From assembly GCF_002269385.1 (NCBI RefSeq), contig NZ_CP022957.1, forward strand, positions 1,669,001 through 1,733,000: 64,000 bases of DNA, given 5' to 3'. Position numbers and translations under genes: made by a program. Origin of the DNA: Maribacter cobaltidurans. Lineage in GTDB: Bacteria; Bacteroidota; Bacteroidia; Flavobacteriales; Flavobacteriaceae. The number at the start of each line of letters is the position of its first letter. Position 1 is the first letter of the stretch. The notes beneath the pieces are model-generated. The model saw only the letters and a program-made list of their open reading frames with translations, was not told the origin of the DNA and searched no databases. Positions 45,595 to 53,993 of this stretch are shown here, piece by piece.

Positions 45595-46617
45595 ATGATA
45601 AAAAACGATTTATTCCTTAGGGCCCTAAAAGGTGAAACAGTAGAGAGACCTCCGGTTTGGATGATGCGCCAGGCAGGTAGATACCTTCCGGAATTCATGG
45701 AAATCAAGGAGAAATACGACTTTTTTACCCGATGTCAAACCCCAGAACTAGCTTCGGAAATAACAGTACAGCCCATCCGAAGGTTTGGTATGGATGCCGC
45801 CATTCTCTTTAGCGATATCTTGGTGATTCCACAGGCAATGAACATTGAGGTTCAAATGAAACCTAATTTTGGACCTTATCTACCAAATCCCATAAGAAGC
45901 CAAAAGGACGTTGATGAAGTTATCGTTCCTGATGTAGCAGAGGCATTGGATTATGTGATGCAGGCCATTACCGCTACCAAAGAGAAATTAAATGATGAAG
46001 TGCCCTTGATAGGTTTTGCGGGATCTCCATGGACCATTCTTTGCTATTGTGTACAAGGACAAGGCAGTAAGACTTTTGACAAAGCCAAGGAATTCTGTTT
46101 TACACAACCAGTGGCAGCCCATGAATTGTTGCAAAAAATCACGGATACCACCATTGCCTATTTGAAAGCTAAAGTAAAGGCCGGCGTCAACGCCGTACAG
46201 GTATTCGATTCTTGGGGAGGGATGTTGTCACCTATGGATTATCAAGAGTTTTCATGGCAATATATACAACAAATCGTTGACGCCCTTAAGGAAGATGCCC
46301 CAGTAATCGTCTTTGGTAAAGGATGCTGGTTTGCGCTCAAGGAAATGTCCCAATCAGGGGCCTCGGCCCTTGGTGTGGATTGGACCTGTTCTGCCCAAAA
46401 TGCACGCTATCTCACCGGTGGCAATATTACGCTTCAAGGTAATTTTGATCCGGCCAGGTTATTGTCTCCTCCATCGGAAATCAAGAAAATGGTCACTCAA
46501 ATGATCCACGAATTTGGAAAGGACAGATATGTGGTGAATTTGGGCCATGGAATTCTTCCCAACGTTCCCGTTGAGAATGCCAAGGCCTTTATTGATGCCG
46601 TTAAGGAGTTTAGGTAA
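45595..46617 (+). CDS. hemE: Uroporphyrinogen decarboxylase
   Basis: A 340-residue enzyme that removes four carboxyl groups from uroporphyrinogen III to give coproporphyrinogen III. Diagnostic parts are [16 protein letters not shown] (Arg25, Arg29), [12 protein letters not shown] with its Asp, [25 protein letters not shown] and [13 protein letters not shown]. Length and motif spacing are standard. It starts 24 bp after the four-helix-bundle gene and is part of the hem operon. Confidence 0.95.
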   Translation: MIKNDLFLRALKGETVERPPVWMMRQAGRYLPEFMEIKEKYDFFTRCQTPELASEITVQPIRRFGMDAAILFSDILVIPQAMNIEVQMKPNFGPYLPNPIRSQKDVDEVIVPDVAEALDYVMQAITATKEKLNDEVPLIGFAGSPWTILCYCVQGQGSKTFDKAKEFCFTQPVAAHELLQKITDTTIAYLKAKVKAGVNAVQVFDSWGGMLSPMDYQEFSWQYIQQIVDALKEDAPVIVFGKGCWFALKEMSQSGASALGVDWTCSAQNARYLTGGNITLQGNFDPARLLSPPSEIKKMVTQMIHEFGKDRYVVNLGHGILPNVPVENAKAFIDAVKEFR

Positions 46618-46693
46618 GCCCTATGGAATTAATATTTCCTTAAAACGTGCAATTTACCTTTCCAGAGGTATCAAGACTTCGTATTTTTAGGGA

Positions 46694-47236
46694 ATGATTT
46701 CCATATCGAACGGTACTTTTGAAATAACGCCCATTCATGAAAAATACGCATGGAGAATCTGCGATTTTGTAACCGTAAATACCTCTAGATTAAAGACCTA
46801 TTTCCCACGGACCTTGACCGAAAACCTAACTCCGGACCTATCCCAACTCTTTGTAGATAGAAAGATCAAGGACTTTAAAAGTAAAAACGAGTTTTTATTC
46901 GTCATAAAGAACACTATAGACAGAACGGTTGCGGGATTGTTGTTTGTAAAAAATCTGGATTACACCAAGAAAGAGGCAGAGCTTGCTTACTGTATTGGGT
47001 ACCAGCATGAAGGAATTGGCATAACTACCATGGCGGTGAAGGAAATAACCAATTGGTCTTTTAAGGAATTGGACTTAAAAACATTACGGATTATTGTACA
47101 TAGGACAAATCCAGCGAGTATCCGTATTGCGGAGAAATGTGGATATGTCTGGAAGGAGACTTTGCCTAAGGAACACCAGCCTCCGGAAATGGCACCTATG
47201 GATATGGAACTCTATATTAAAACCAATGAAGGATAA
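46694..47236 (+). CDS. GNAT acetyltransferase (RimJ/RimL-like)
   Basis: A 180-residue N-acetyltransferase with the start ISNGTFEITPIHEKYAWRICDFV, acetyl-CoA region AELAYCIGYQHEGIGITTMAVKEITNW and ending IVHRTNPASIRIAEKCGYVWKET, which is the usual RimJ/RimL-type layout. The target is unknown. It lies within the hem operon and its end overlaps the hemF start by 11 nt, so it is co-translated with hemF. A 7-of-8 -7 box match (TATTTTTA) lies at about 46682-46689. Confidence 0.85.
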   Translation: MISISNGTFEITPIHEKYAWRICDFVTVNTSRLKTYFPRTLTENLTPDLSQLFVDRKIKDFKSKNEFLFVIKNTIDRTVAGLLFVKNLDYTKKEAELAYCIGYQHEGIGITTMAVKEITNWSFKELDLKTLRIIVHRTNPASIRIAEKCGYVWKETLPKEHQPPEMAPMDMELYIKTNEG

Positions 47237-48128
47237 ATTCTACAAGTACATACATACACTTCAGGATTCTATCACCAAAAAACTTGAATCCATTGACGGC
47301 AAGGCAAAATTTCAAGAAGATCTTTGGGAACGTCCCGAAGGAGGAGGCGGACGAACACGGGTCATTGAAAATGGGGATGTCTTCGAAAAAGGGGGCGTAA
47401 ATATTTCGGGAGTACACGGAGCTTTGCCCGAAAGTATGCAGGCTTATTTTGGGGTAAAAGATGCTGATTTTTTTGCGTGCGGACTAAGTTTGGTCCTACA
47501 TCCAAAAAACCCTATGGTGCCCACCGTACATGCTAATTGGCGCTATTTTGAAATGTATGATAACGATGGAAACATCGTGGATCAGTGGTTTGGTGGAGGG
47601 CAGGATTTGACTCCGTATTATTTATTCGAGGAAGACGCCAAGCACTTTCATGAAATTTGCAAAGGAGCATGTGAAAAACACGACCCCAGTTTTTATCCCA
47701 CCTATAAAAAACGCTGTGATGAGTATTTTTGGAATACCCATCGGAACGAGGCTAGAGGCGTTGGTGGTCTATTTTTCGATTATTGCAAGGCAACGAATAA
47801 AATGTCCATGGAAGACTGGTACAACTTCGTTACCGAGATAGGAAACAGTTTCTTGGATTGTTATATACCGATTGTTACAAAACGTAAGGGCCTCGCCTAC
47901 ACCAAAGAACAAAGGGACTGGCAGGAAATCAGAAGGGGCAGGTATGTGGAATTCAATCTGGTTCATGATAAGGGCACGCTTTTCGGTTTAAAAACCAACG
48001 GTCGTATTGAAAGTATCTTGATGAGCCTTCCGCCCCATGTCCAATGGCGATATGACCATCATCCAAAAGCAGGTAGTGCCGAAGAAAAACTGATCAACGT
48101 ACTGCAAGAACCAAAAGACTGGGTTTAG
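47226..48128 (+). CDS. hemF: Oxygen-dependent coproporphyrinogen-III oxidase
   Basis: A 300-residue enzyme that oxidatively decarboxylates coproporphyrinogen III to protoporphyrinogen IX. The ATG at 47226 gives the family N-terminus; an in-frame start at 47094 would lie deep in the preceding gene. Motifs are ERPEGGGGRTRVIENGDVFEKGG, VHANWRYFE, WFGGGQDLTPYY, GGLFFDYC and EFNLVHDKGTLFGL. An aerobic enzyme agrees with HemJ and catalase-peroxidase in the window. The gene overlaps the GNAT gene by 11 nt. Confidence 0.95.
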   Translation: MKDKFYKYIHTLQDSITKKLESIDGKAKFQEDLWERPEGGGGRTRVIENGDVFEKGGVNISGVHGALPESMQAYFGVKDADFFACGLSLVLHPKNPMVPTVHANWRYFEMYDNDGNIVDQWFGGGQDLTPYYLFEEDAKHFHEICKGACEKHDPSFYPTYKKRCDEYFWNTHRNEARGVGGLFFDYCKATNKMSMEDWYNFVTEIGNSFLDCYIPIVTKRKGLAYTKEQRDWQEIRRGRYVEFNLVHDKGTLFGLKTNGRIESILMSLPPHVQWRYDHHPKAGSAEEKLINVLQEPKDWV

Positions 48129-48131
48129 ACT

Positions 48132-48926
48132 ATGAAACAAAAAATATATCAAATCGATGCTTTTACGAACAAGCTCTTTGGTGGTAACCCTGCAGCCGTA
48201 TGTATACTGGAAACCTGGTTGCCCGATGATACCATGCAAAAAATAGCGGCGGAAAATAATTTGGCAGAAACCGCTTTTGCCGTCCCTCGTGGCAATGATT
48301 ATGAACTACGCTGGTTTACACCAGAGGTAGAGGTCGACCTGTGTGGACATGCTACCTTGGCCACAGCCTATGTTATCTTTAATTATTACGATTACAAAGA
48401 ACATACCATTAGGTTTATTTCGCCCAGAAGCGGTGAACTCCTGGTAAAAAAGAATGAAACCGGACAAATGACCATGGATTTTCCAACGGACGACCTAGTT
48501 CCAGTTGAAAGTTTAAACGAAATCAACCAAGCTATCGGCAAACAACCATTAGAAACCTATAAGGGCAAAACAGATTACTTGTTGATTTACGAAAACCAGC
48601 AAGATATTGAAAATATTAGGCCGAATTTTCACTTATTGGACCAGTTGGATTGCAGGGGAGTCATCGTTTCGGCTAAAGGAGATACTGTCGATTTTGTGTC
48701 CCGTTTCTTTGCTCCACAATGTGGTATTCCAGAAGATCCCGTAACAGGTTCGGCACATACGACCCTTACTCCCTATTGGTCTAAAAAATTGAACAAAACT
48801 GTTATGAGTGCCAAGCAGCTATCGGCAAGAGGTGGTGACCTTACCTGTGAATATTTGGGAAACAGGGTGAAAATTTCGGGAAGCGCAGTTTGCTATCTTG
48901 AAGGTGAAATCGATATTTATCACTAA
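48132..48926 (+). CDS. PhzF-family isomerase
   Basis: A 264-residue PhzF-like protein with DAFTNKLFGGNPAAVCIL at the start, NNLAETAFAV with the catalytic Glu, FTPEVEVDLCGHATLAT and the C-terminal GIPEDPVTGSAHTTL. Members are isomerases or epimerase-like enzymes acting on unsaturated acids; PhzF itself works in phenazine synthesis, for which no other gene is present. It starts 3 bp after hemF, so it is expressed with the heme genes without an obvious metabolic reason. Confidence 0.88.
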   Translation: MKQKIYQIDAFTNKLFGGNPAAVCILETWLPDDTMQKIAAENNLAETAFAVPRGNDYELRWFTPEVEVDLCGHATLATAYVIFNYYDYKEHTIRFISPRSGELLVKKNETGQMTMDFPTDDLVPVESLNEINQAIGKQPLETYKGKTDYLLIYENQQDIENIRPNFHLLDQLDCRGVIVSAKGDTVDFVSRFFAPQCGIPEDPVTGSAHTTLTPYWSKKLNKTVMSAKQLSARGGDLTCEYLGNRVKISGSAVCYLEGEIDIYH

Positions 48927-48955
48927 GTATTAAGTTATAAGAAAAAAGTCAGAAA

Positions 48956-49318
48956 GTGGTTGACTACAAAAATTATGTCGTTTGGCAACGTTCACATCAA
49001 TTGGTTCTGGATGTTTATTCAGCCACTGAAAAGTTTCCAAAATCTGAGCAATTTGGAATTGCATCCCAACTAAATAGAGCAGTGCTATCCATTCCCACTA
49101 ATATTGCCGAAGGCTCTGGCAGGGAAACTCAAAAAGAACTAGTTAGGTTTTTATATATTGCTTCAGGTTCGGCACACGAAGCAGATTACCTCCTATTAGT
49201 TTCCAAGGATCTTAACTTTCTTGATGAAACAATAGCTTTACCCCTAATTAATGAATTGGACGAAATAAAGAAAATGCTAGCTTCACTTATTAGAACTATA
49301 AAAAAATCCATTACTTAG
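48956..49318 (+). CDS. Four-helix-bundle protein (23S rRNA-IVS type), copy 2
   Basis: A 120-residue protein of the same family as the one at 45208: VVWQRSHQLVLDVYSATEKFP, then GIASQLNRAVLSIPTNIAEGSGRE. The start is probably GTG at 48956, because no ATG lies between it and the upstream in-frame stop. It lies between phzF and hemB in the hem operon. The two copies have equal length and the same motif but differ widely, so they are not a recent duplication. Confidence 0.85.
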   Translation: MVDYKNYVVWQRSHQLVLDVYSATEKFPKSEQFGIASQLNRAVLSIPTNIAEGSGRETQKELVRFLYIASGSAHEADYLLLVSKDLNFLDETIALPLINELDEIKKMLASLIRTIKKSIT

Positions 49319-49345
49319 AACTTAAAACTTTTAACTCAAAACTAT

Positions 49346-50338
49346 ATGTACCCACTCATAAGAAACAGAAGATTACGCGCATCAGAATCCATTCGAAGAT
49401 TGGTTAGGGAAACTATCATAAGTCCGGATGATTTTTTAGTACCCCTTTTCGTCGTAGAAGGTAAAGGAATAAAGGAAGAGATTGCCTCCATGCCCAATTA
49501 CTTTCGATTGAGTTTGGACAATTTGGAAAAAGAGGTCAAGGAACTTTGGAGTATGGGACTTTCCTCCGTGCTGTTGTTCGTGAAAGTCCCTGACAATCTA
49601 AAAGACAATGCAGGGGCCGAAGCAGTAAATGACAACGGGCTAATGCAATTGGCCATTAAAACGGTCAAGAATGCCTGTCCGCAGATGTTGGTCATGACCG
49701 ATGTCGCCCTTGATCCCTATTCGTCATACGGGCATGATGGCATTGTGGCCGATGGACAAATCCTAAATGACGAAACCGTAGAAATTCTTTCTGAAATGAG
49801 CGTTTCGCATGCCAAGGCCGGTGCCGATTTTGTTGCTCCTAGTGATATGATGGACGGCAGAATCCTAAGCATTCGCGAAGCTTTGGAAGATGAAGGTTAT
49901 AGTAACACTGGAATCATGAGCTATGGTGCCAAATACGCCAGTGCATTTTATGGTCCGTTTCGAGATGCGCTGGATTCTGCGCCCGTGGATATTAAGAACG
50001 TTCCCAAGGACAAAAAGACCTATCAGATGGATTATGCCAATCGGTATGAAGCTATCAGGGAAACCCAAATGGACATTGACGAAGGTGCCGATATCGTCAT
50101 GGTAAAACCCGGACTTTGTTATTTGGATATTGTCCGTGAAATTAGGAACGAAGTGGACGTGCCTGTGGCCGTGTACCAGGTCTCTGGCGAATACGCCATG
50201 GTAAAAGCTGCTGCCGAAAAAGGCTGGCTGGACCATGATGCCGTGATGATGGAACAATTGACCGCAATCAAACGTGCCGGGGCCAACATCATCGCTTCTT
50301 ATTTCGCTAAAGATGTTGTCAAACTGCTTAATACCTAA
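49346..50338 (+). CDS. hemB: Porphobilinogen synthase (delta-aminolevulinate dehydratase)
   Basis: A 330-residue enzyme that joins two 5-aminolevulinate molecules. It has the start RRLRASESIRRLVRET, MSYGAKYASAFYGPFR with the first Schiff-base Lys, and IVMVKPGLCYLD with the second. The metal-loop region reads DVALDPYSSYGHDG, without the three zinc-binding cysteines of zinc enzymes, so it is of the magnesium- or potassium-dependent type. It ends the hem operon. Confidence 0.95.
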   Translation: MYPLIRNRRLRASESIRRLVRETIISPDDFLVPLFVVEGKGIKEEIASMPNYFRLSLDNLEKEVKELWSMGLSSVLLFVKVPDNLKDNAGAEAVNDNGLMQLAIKTVKNACPQMLVMTDVALDPYSSYGHDGIVADGQILNDETVEILSEMSVSHAKAGADFVAPSDMMDGRILSIREALEDEGYSNTGIMSYGAKYASAFYGPFRDALDSAPVDIKNVPKDKKTYQMDYANRYEAIRETQMDIDEGADIVMVKPGLCYLDIVREIRNEVDVPVAVYQVSGEYAMVKAAAEKGWLDHDAVMMEQLTAIKRAGANIIASYFAKDVVKLLNT

Positions 50339-50420
50339 AATTACTCCGCCCATAACATCCGCATACAATGTAACATTCCACCAAAGGCATTATCTTTAGA
50401 GGGAACCAAACCTCCCTTTT

Positions 50421-52001
50421 ATGAAAAATGTCCTTTTCTACGCTTCCCTGTCCTGTTTTGTGATACTGGGTGCCTGTAATCATCAGACCCAAGAGCAAGT
50501 TACTCCTGGCCCTACTGAAAAAACACAGCGGTTCTCCAGCAATTATTTCCCCCAAAAATTTGAAAACGATCAGCGGACAAGCAAAATTACTGGGGCACAG
50601 GATAAAATCCAGGGGATTTTTGAAGCCAATGCAAAAGCCAGACATATTCCGGGCATCAGCTACGGCATTGTGGTGAACGACTCACTGGTACTTACCGGAA
50701 GTTATGGTGTTATTGACCTTGAAACACAAATCGAAGCCAGCCCCACGAAAGCCTTCCGGATTGCGAGCATGACCAAAAGTTTTACGGCCATGGCCATTTT
50801 AAAATTGCGGGACGAAGGCAAGTTGGATTTGGACGACCCTGTATCAAATTACTTTCCGCAGTTGGACACCTTGATATACCTTACCCAAGATTCCCCGGCA
50901 ATTACCATAAAGAACCTTCTAACGATGACCGCAGGCTTTCCCGAGGACAACCCTTGGGGCGATCGCCATTTGAACGATCCTACGGAAATGTTGGAAAATA
51001 TGTTGGCCGAGGGACTTTCCCTCTCCAAAGTTCCTTCCTTTCAATTCGAATATAGCAATACGGGATATGGCATGTTGGGTCAGATTGTGGCAAAAGTCTC
51101 CGGAAATACCTTTCAGGAGTACATCACCCATAATATCCTAATTCCATTGGGTATGGAGCATACTTATTGGGAATATGAAAAAGTACCCGAGGACTTGTTA
51201 GTACACGGATACCGATATGAGGATGACACTTGGAAGCCCGAACCCATTTTGCACGATGGTGTCTTCGGTTCCATGGGCGGGCTGATTACCACGATTGCCG
51301 ATTTTTCAAAGTATGTGAGCTTTCACCTCTCCGCATGGCCACCCAGAAGCGAAAAAGACAATGGGCCTGTAAAACGAAGTACCCTCCGGGAAATGCATAC
51401 GCCACAATATCCTTACCTATCCACTTGGGCAACCGATTGGAACAGCGAGCCCTGTGCAAGGGTCTCCGGTTATGGGTATGGACTGGGAATATCGGAAGAT
51501 TGTAAAGGAATCATAAAGGTTTCCCATGGCGGGGCTCTGCCCGGTTATGGTAGTAACTATTCCTTTTTTCCCGAATATGGTATAGGAATTATGGCCTTTG
51601 GCAATTTAACCTATACCGGACCCTTGCCCTTGGATGAAATCTCTAAAATACTGTTTGAGGAACTGGAATTGCAGCCTAGAAAAAAGGTAGCTTCCCAAAT
51701 GCTTAAAAACAAGAAAGACCAATTGGTATCCGCTTTGAAAACATGGGAAACTGGGATGGACACCACCGTATTTGCGGATAATTTCTTTTTGGACCGTTCC
51801 TTGGAAAAGCGAACCCAACACATTTCCGATTTGAAACAAACTATAGGCGAAATCGATTCCATCGGGGAAATACGCCCCAGAAACCAATTACGGGGAGATT
51901 TTGAAATTTATGGCAAACATGGCACCATCTCTGTTTTCTTTACCTTAAATCCTGAAATTGATCCTAAAATCCAACAGTTGGAAATGAGAATTAAACCCTA
52001 G
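50421..52001 (+). CDS. Serine-hydrolase (beta-lactamase/class C-like) lipoprotein
   Basis: A 526-residue lipoprotein (lipobox LGAC near residue 19) of the class C beta-lactamase/DD-peptidase superfamily. The catalytic S-x-x-K is in RIASMTKSFTAMA, the Tyr in FEYSNTGYGMLG and the third motif in VSHGGALPGYG. The C-terminal 130 residues are an extra domain of unknown role. It probably hydrolyses a peptide, ester or amide in the periplasm; resistance to beta-lactams cannot be inferred from these motifs alone. Confidence 0.88.
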   Translation: MKNVLFYASLSCFVILGACNHQTQEQVTPGPTEKTQRFSSNYFPQKFENDQRTSKITGAQDKIQGIFEANAKARHIPGISYGIVVNDSLVLTGSYGVIDLETQIEASPTKAFRIASMTKSFTAMAILKLRDEGKLDLDDPVSNYFPQLDTLIYLTQDSPAITIKNLLTMTAGFPEDNPWGDRHLNDPTEMLENMLAEGLSLSKVPSFQFEYSNTGYGMLGQIVAKVSGNTFQEYITHNILIPLGMEHTYWEYEKVPEDLLVHGYRYEDDTWKPEPILHDGVFGSMGGLITTIADFSKYVSFHLSAWPPRSEKDNGPVKRSTLREMHTPQYPYLSTWATDWNSEPCARVSGYGYGLGISEDCKGIIKVSHGGALPGYGSNYSFFPEYGIGIMAFGNLTYTGPLPLDEISKILFEELELQPRKKVASQMLKNKKDQLVSALKTWETGMDTTVFADNFFLDRSLEKRTQHISDLKQTIGEIDSIGEIRPRNQLRGDFEIYGKHGTISVFFTLNPEIDPKIQQLEMRIKP

Positions 52002-52031
52002 CCTGTTTTTAGGTCAATCCAGCTATTCCCA

Positions 52032-52250
52032 TCAATGCAATTCCTCACAGAAAAAGCCCCGTTGAGTCAGGAGTGTTGAAACAGCTGAGGGATTTGGCTT
52101 TAGCGTCTCTATGCGAAGAATATTATCGCAATCCTCCAAATCAAAGTTCCAGCGCCCATGATCGTTTATCAATTCATTTAAATAAGGGGCAAGATATTTC
52201 ACCTTACCCCTTTTTCTTACAGAAGTTTTAAAAACCAATACTGTTCTCAT
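52032..52250 (-). CDS. Small hypothetical protein
   Basis: A 72-residue protein from the ATG at 52250. The pattern VLVFKTSVRKRGKVKYLAPYLNELINDHGRWNFDLEDCDNILRIET reads as strand-helix-strand, compatible with a small ferredoxin-like domain. No metal motif is seen and no family is recognised. It lies 2 bp after the DinB gene stop on the same strand and is probably co-transcribed with it. Confidence 0.6.
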   Translation of the reverse strand: MRTVLVFKTSVRKRGKVKYLAPYLNELINDHGRWNFDLEDCDNILRIETLKPNPSAVSTLLTQRGFFCEELH

Positions 52251-52252
52251 AC

Positions 52253-52744
52253 TTAGCTTCTGTCATAAAACATAGGAGGTTCAATCCCTAAGGAACGTAG
52301 ATAAACATAACCTTGACCGCGATGATGCATTTCATTGTCAAGAAAATAAAATAGGGAAGATTGTACCGTTCCAGGGTATTGTCCAAAAGATACGATTTGC
52401 TTCTGAAAGTCCATTTCTTCCATTTGCGCCCATAGCTTGTTTAGTTGCTCCGTGGCACTGTCCCAAGCTTCCAGTAATTTCGCCTTGCTGTTGCCGTGGT
52501 CAAGATGTTCGTTCAATTGAGCCGTTTGCCCCGTTACAATTTCACGTAATCCCGGTTCCGCAATGCCCAAAAGTTCCAAAACCATATCAGCGAAGGGGCG
52601 CATCCCTCCTATACTATAATCGAACAATTTGTCTTCAGGAAAGGCCTCGATAGTCTTTCGGGTGAGTCTTCTGTGTCCTTGCCAATGTTCCAACAATTGA
52701 TCTGGCGTGATTACTTGGGATGTTTTTTCCTTAATGTTTTCCAT
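52253..52744 (-). CDS. DinB-family protein
   Basis: A 163-residue DinB/YfiT-like four-helix protein. Metal-site residues are suggested by the His in LEHWQGHRRLTRK and in NEMHHRGQGYVYLR. The family includes bacillithiol and mycothiol S-transferases and DNA-damage-induced proteins of unknown role. A bacilliredoxin is present at the window start, so a bacillithiol transferase role is possible but not shown. It is divergent from the WYL regulator 220 bp away. Confidence 0.85.
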   Translation of the reverse strand: MENIKEKTSQVITPDQLLEHWQGHRRLTRKTIEAFPEDKLFDYSIGGMRPFADMVLELLGIAEPGLREIVTGQTAQLNEHLDHGNSKAKLLEAWDSATEQLNKLWAQMEEMDFQKQIVSFGQYPGTVQSSLFYFLDNEMHHRGQGYVYLRSLGIEPPMFYDRS

Positions 52745-52920
52745 AACTTTTGATATTTAATGATTTATAATTTCGAAATCAAAGGTATGGGGGCGGTGTG
52801 ACAACCCTTTGTCAATAGCCATTTGGAATGTATATTTTTTTTCCTCCTGACAAACAGCTGTCCGTCCACCCGCCTACCTTTATAAAAAAAGAACAGCTAA
52901 AATGGACACAAAAGGGGTTT

Positions 52921-52948
52921 TTGACCTTAAATTCTTGTCCTATCTTTG
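52921..52948 (+). promoter_or_regulatory. Promoter of the WYL regulator gene
   Basis: TTG (52921-52923) and TATCTTTG (52941-52948; exact TAnnTTTG) are 17 bp apart. The -7 box ends 19 bp before the ATG at 52968, which rules out the in-frame ATG at 52902 as the normal start. Confidence 0.65.
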
Positions 52949-52967
52949 GAAAACAGGTCGCTCTATT

Positions 52968-53927
52968 ATGGGATTGGATACCGTTAAACGTTTTGATAGG
53001 ATTGTAGCTATCTTGATACAGTTACAATCCAAGCGCATTGTTAAGGCACAAGAACTTGCCGACCGCTTTGAGGTCAGCCTTCGTACTATTTATCGTGATA
53101 TCCGCACTTTGGAAGCTTCTGGCGTACCCATTGCCAGTGAGGCCGGTGTGGGATATTCCATTATGGAGGGCTATCGCTTGCCCCCGGTCATGTTTACCCG
53201 TGAGGAAGCTGGCAGCTTTGTGGCAGCGGAGAAATTAATGCAACAGTTTACGGACAAGTCCTTGGGTTCTTACTATGAATCTGCCATGTATAAGTTGAAA
53301 TCCGTGTTGCGGGGAAGGGAAAAAGATTGGGTAGAAGCCCTTGAAGCACAAGTGACCATTTTTCCGGCGCAACAATTATTCAATGACAAAATACCCGATG
53401 CCCTTGAAATTCTTTTTGAAAGCATTGCGGAGAAAAAACAGGTGTTCTTAAAATATTCTTCGATGGAAGCTGAGGAACCTTCGGAAAGACACATTGAACC
53501 CATAGGGGTTTTCAACGAAAATTCCTATTGGTATGTAATGGGGTATTGCCATCTACGCGAGGACTACCGGCAATTTAGGACCGATAGGATTCTAAAAATC
53601 GCACGTACAGACCGCTCTTTTATGGTGAATCACAAAACGCTTGATGAACTGCGCCAAAAGGGCGAAACTACTGTAAAAACCAAAGTTCGGATTTTGGTAG
53701 ACAAAAAAGTAAGTAGGTACTTAAGTGGTAGTAAAAAGCATCACGGATTTATCTCTGAAACAAGTAAAGGAAACGAAGTAGAAATGACATTTATGGTAGA
53801 TAACATTGATAATTATTTTCCCCGATGGTATCTTTCCTTTGGCGATTATGCCCGAATTTTAGAACCCGAATCCTTAAAGAAAAGAGTAACCGAGATTTTA
53901 AACCAGACCTATAAGGGACTAAAATAA
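52968..53927 (+). CDS. YafY-family (HTH_11 + WYL) transcriptional regulator
   Basis: A 319-residue regulator. The N-terminal HTH_11 domain reads FDRIVAILIQLQSKRIVKAQELADRF then VSLRTIYRDIRTLEASGVPI; the middle and C-terminal part is the WYL ligand-binding domain (IGVFNENSYWYVMGYCHLREDYRQFRTDRI). The start at 52968 is set by the promoter just upstream. The DinB gene on the other side is a plausible target, because YafY and DinB-like genes are often paired. The ligand is unknown. Confidence 0.88.
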   Translation: MGLDTVKRFDRIVAILIQLQSKRIVKAQELADRFEVSLRTIYRDIRTLEASGVPIASEAGVGYSIMEGYRLPPVMFTREEAGSFVAAEKLMQQFTDKSLGSYYESAMYKLKSVLRGREKDWVEALEAQVTIFPAQQLFNDKIPDALEILFESIAEKKQVFLKYSSMEAEEPSERHIEPIGVFNENSYWYVMGYCHLREDYRQFRTDRILKIARTDRSFMVNHKTLDELRQKGETTVKTKVRILVDKKVSRYLSGSKKHHGFISETSKGNEVEMTFMVDNIDNYFPRWYLSFGDYARILEPESLKKRVTEILNQTYKGLK

Positions 53928-53967
53928 TGGTGTTCTAAAATAAACAGGAGAACTGATTGCCAAACCC

Positions 53968-53975
53968 TATATTTG
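53968..53975 (+). promoter_or_regulatory. -7 box of serine hydrolase gene
   Basis: TATATTTG is an exact match to TAnnTTTG, 18 bp before the ATG at 53994. No TTG is at the proper -33 distance. Confidence 0.5.
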
Positions 53976-53993
53976 AAAAACAATAGAAGCTAT

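Noticed and set aside
47094..47225. Longer N-terminus for HemF from an in-frame start at 47094
   Set aside because: This part overlaps the GNAT gene in another frame and adds residues not seen in HemF; the ATG at 47226 gives the family start.
52902..52967. N-terminal extension of the WYL regulator
   Set aside because: The -7 promoter box lies inside this stretch, so it is unlikely to be translated.
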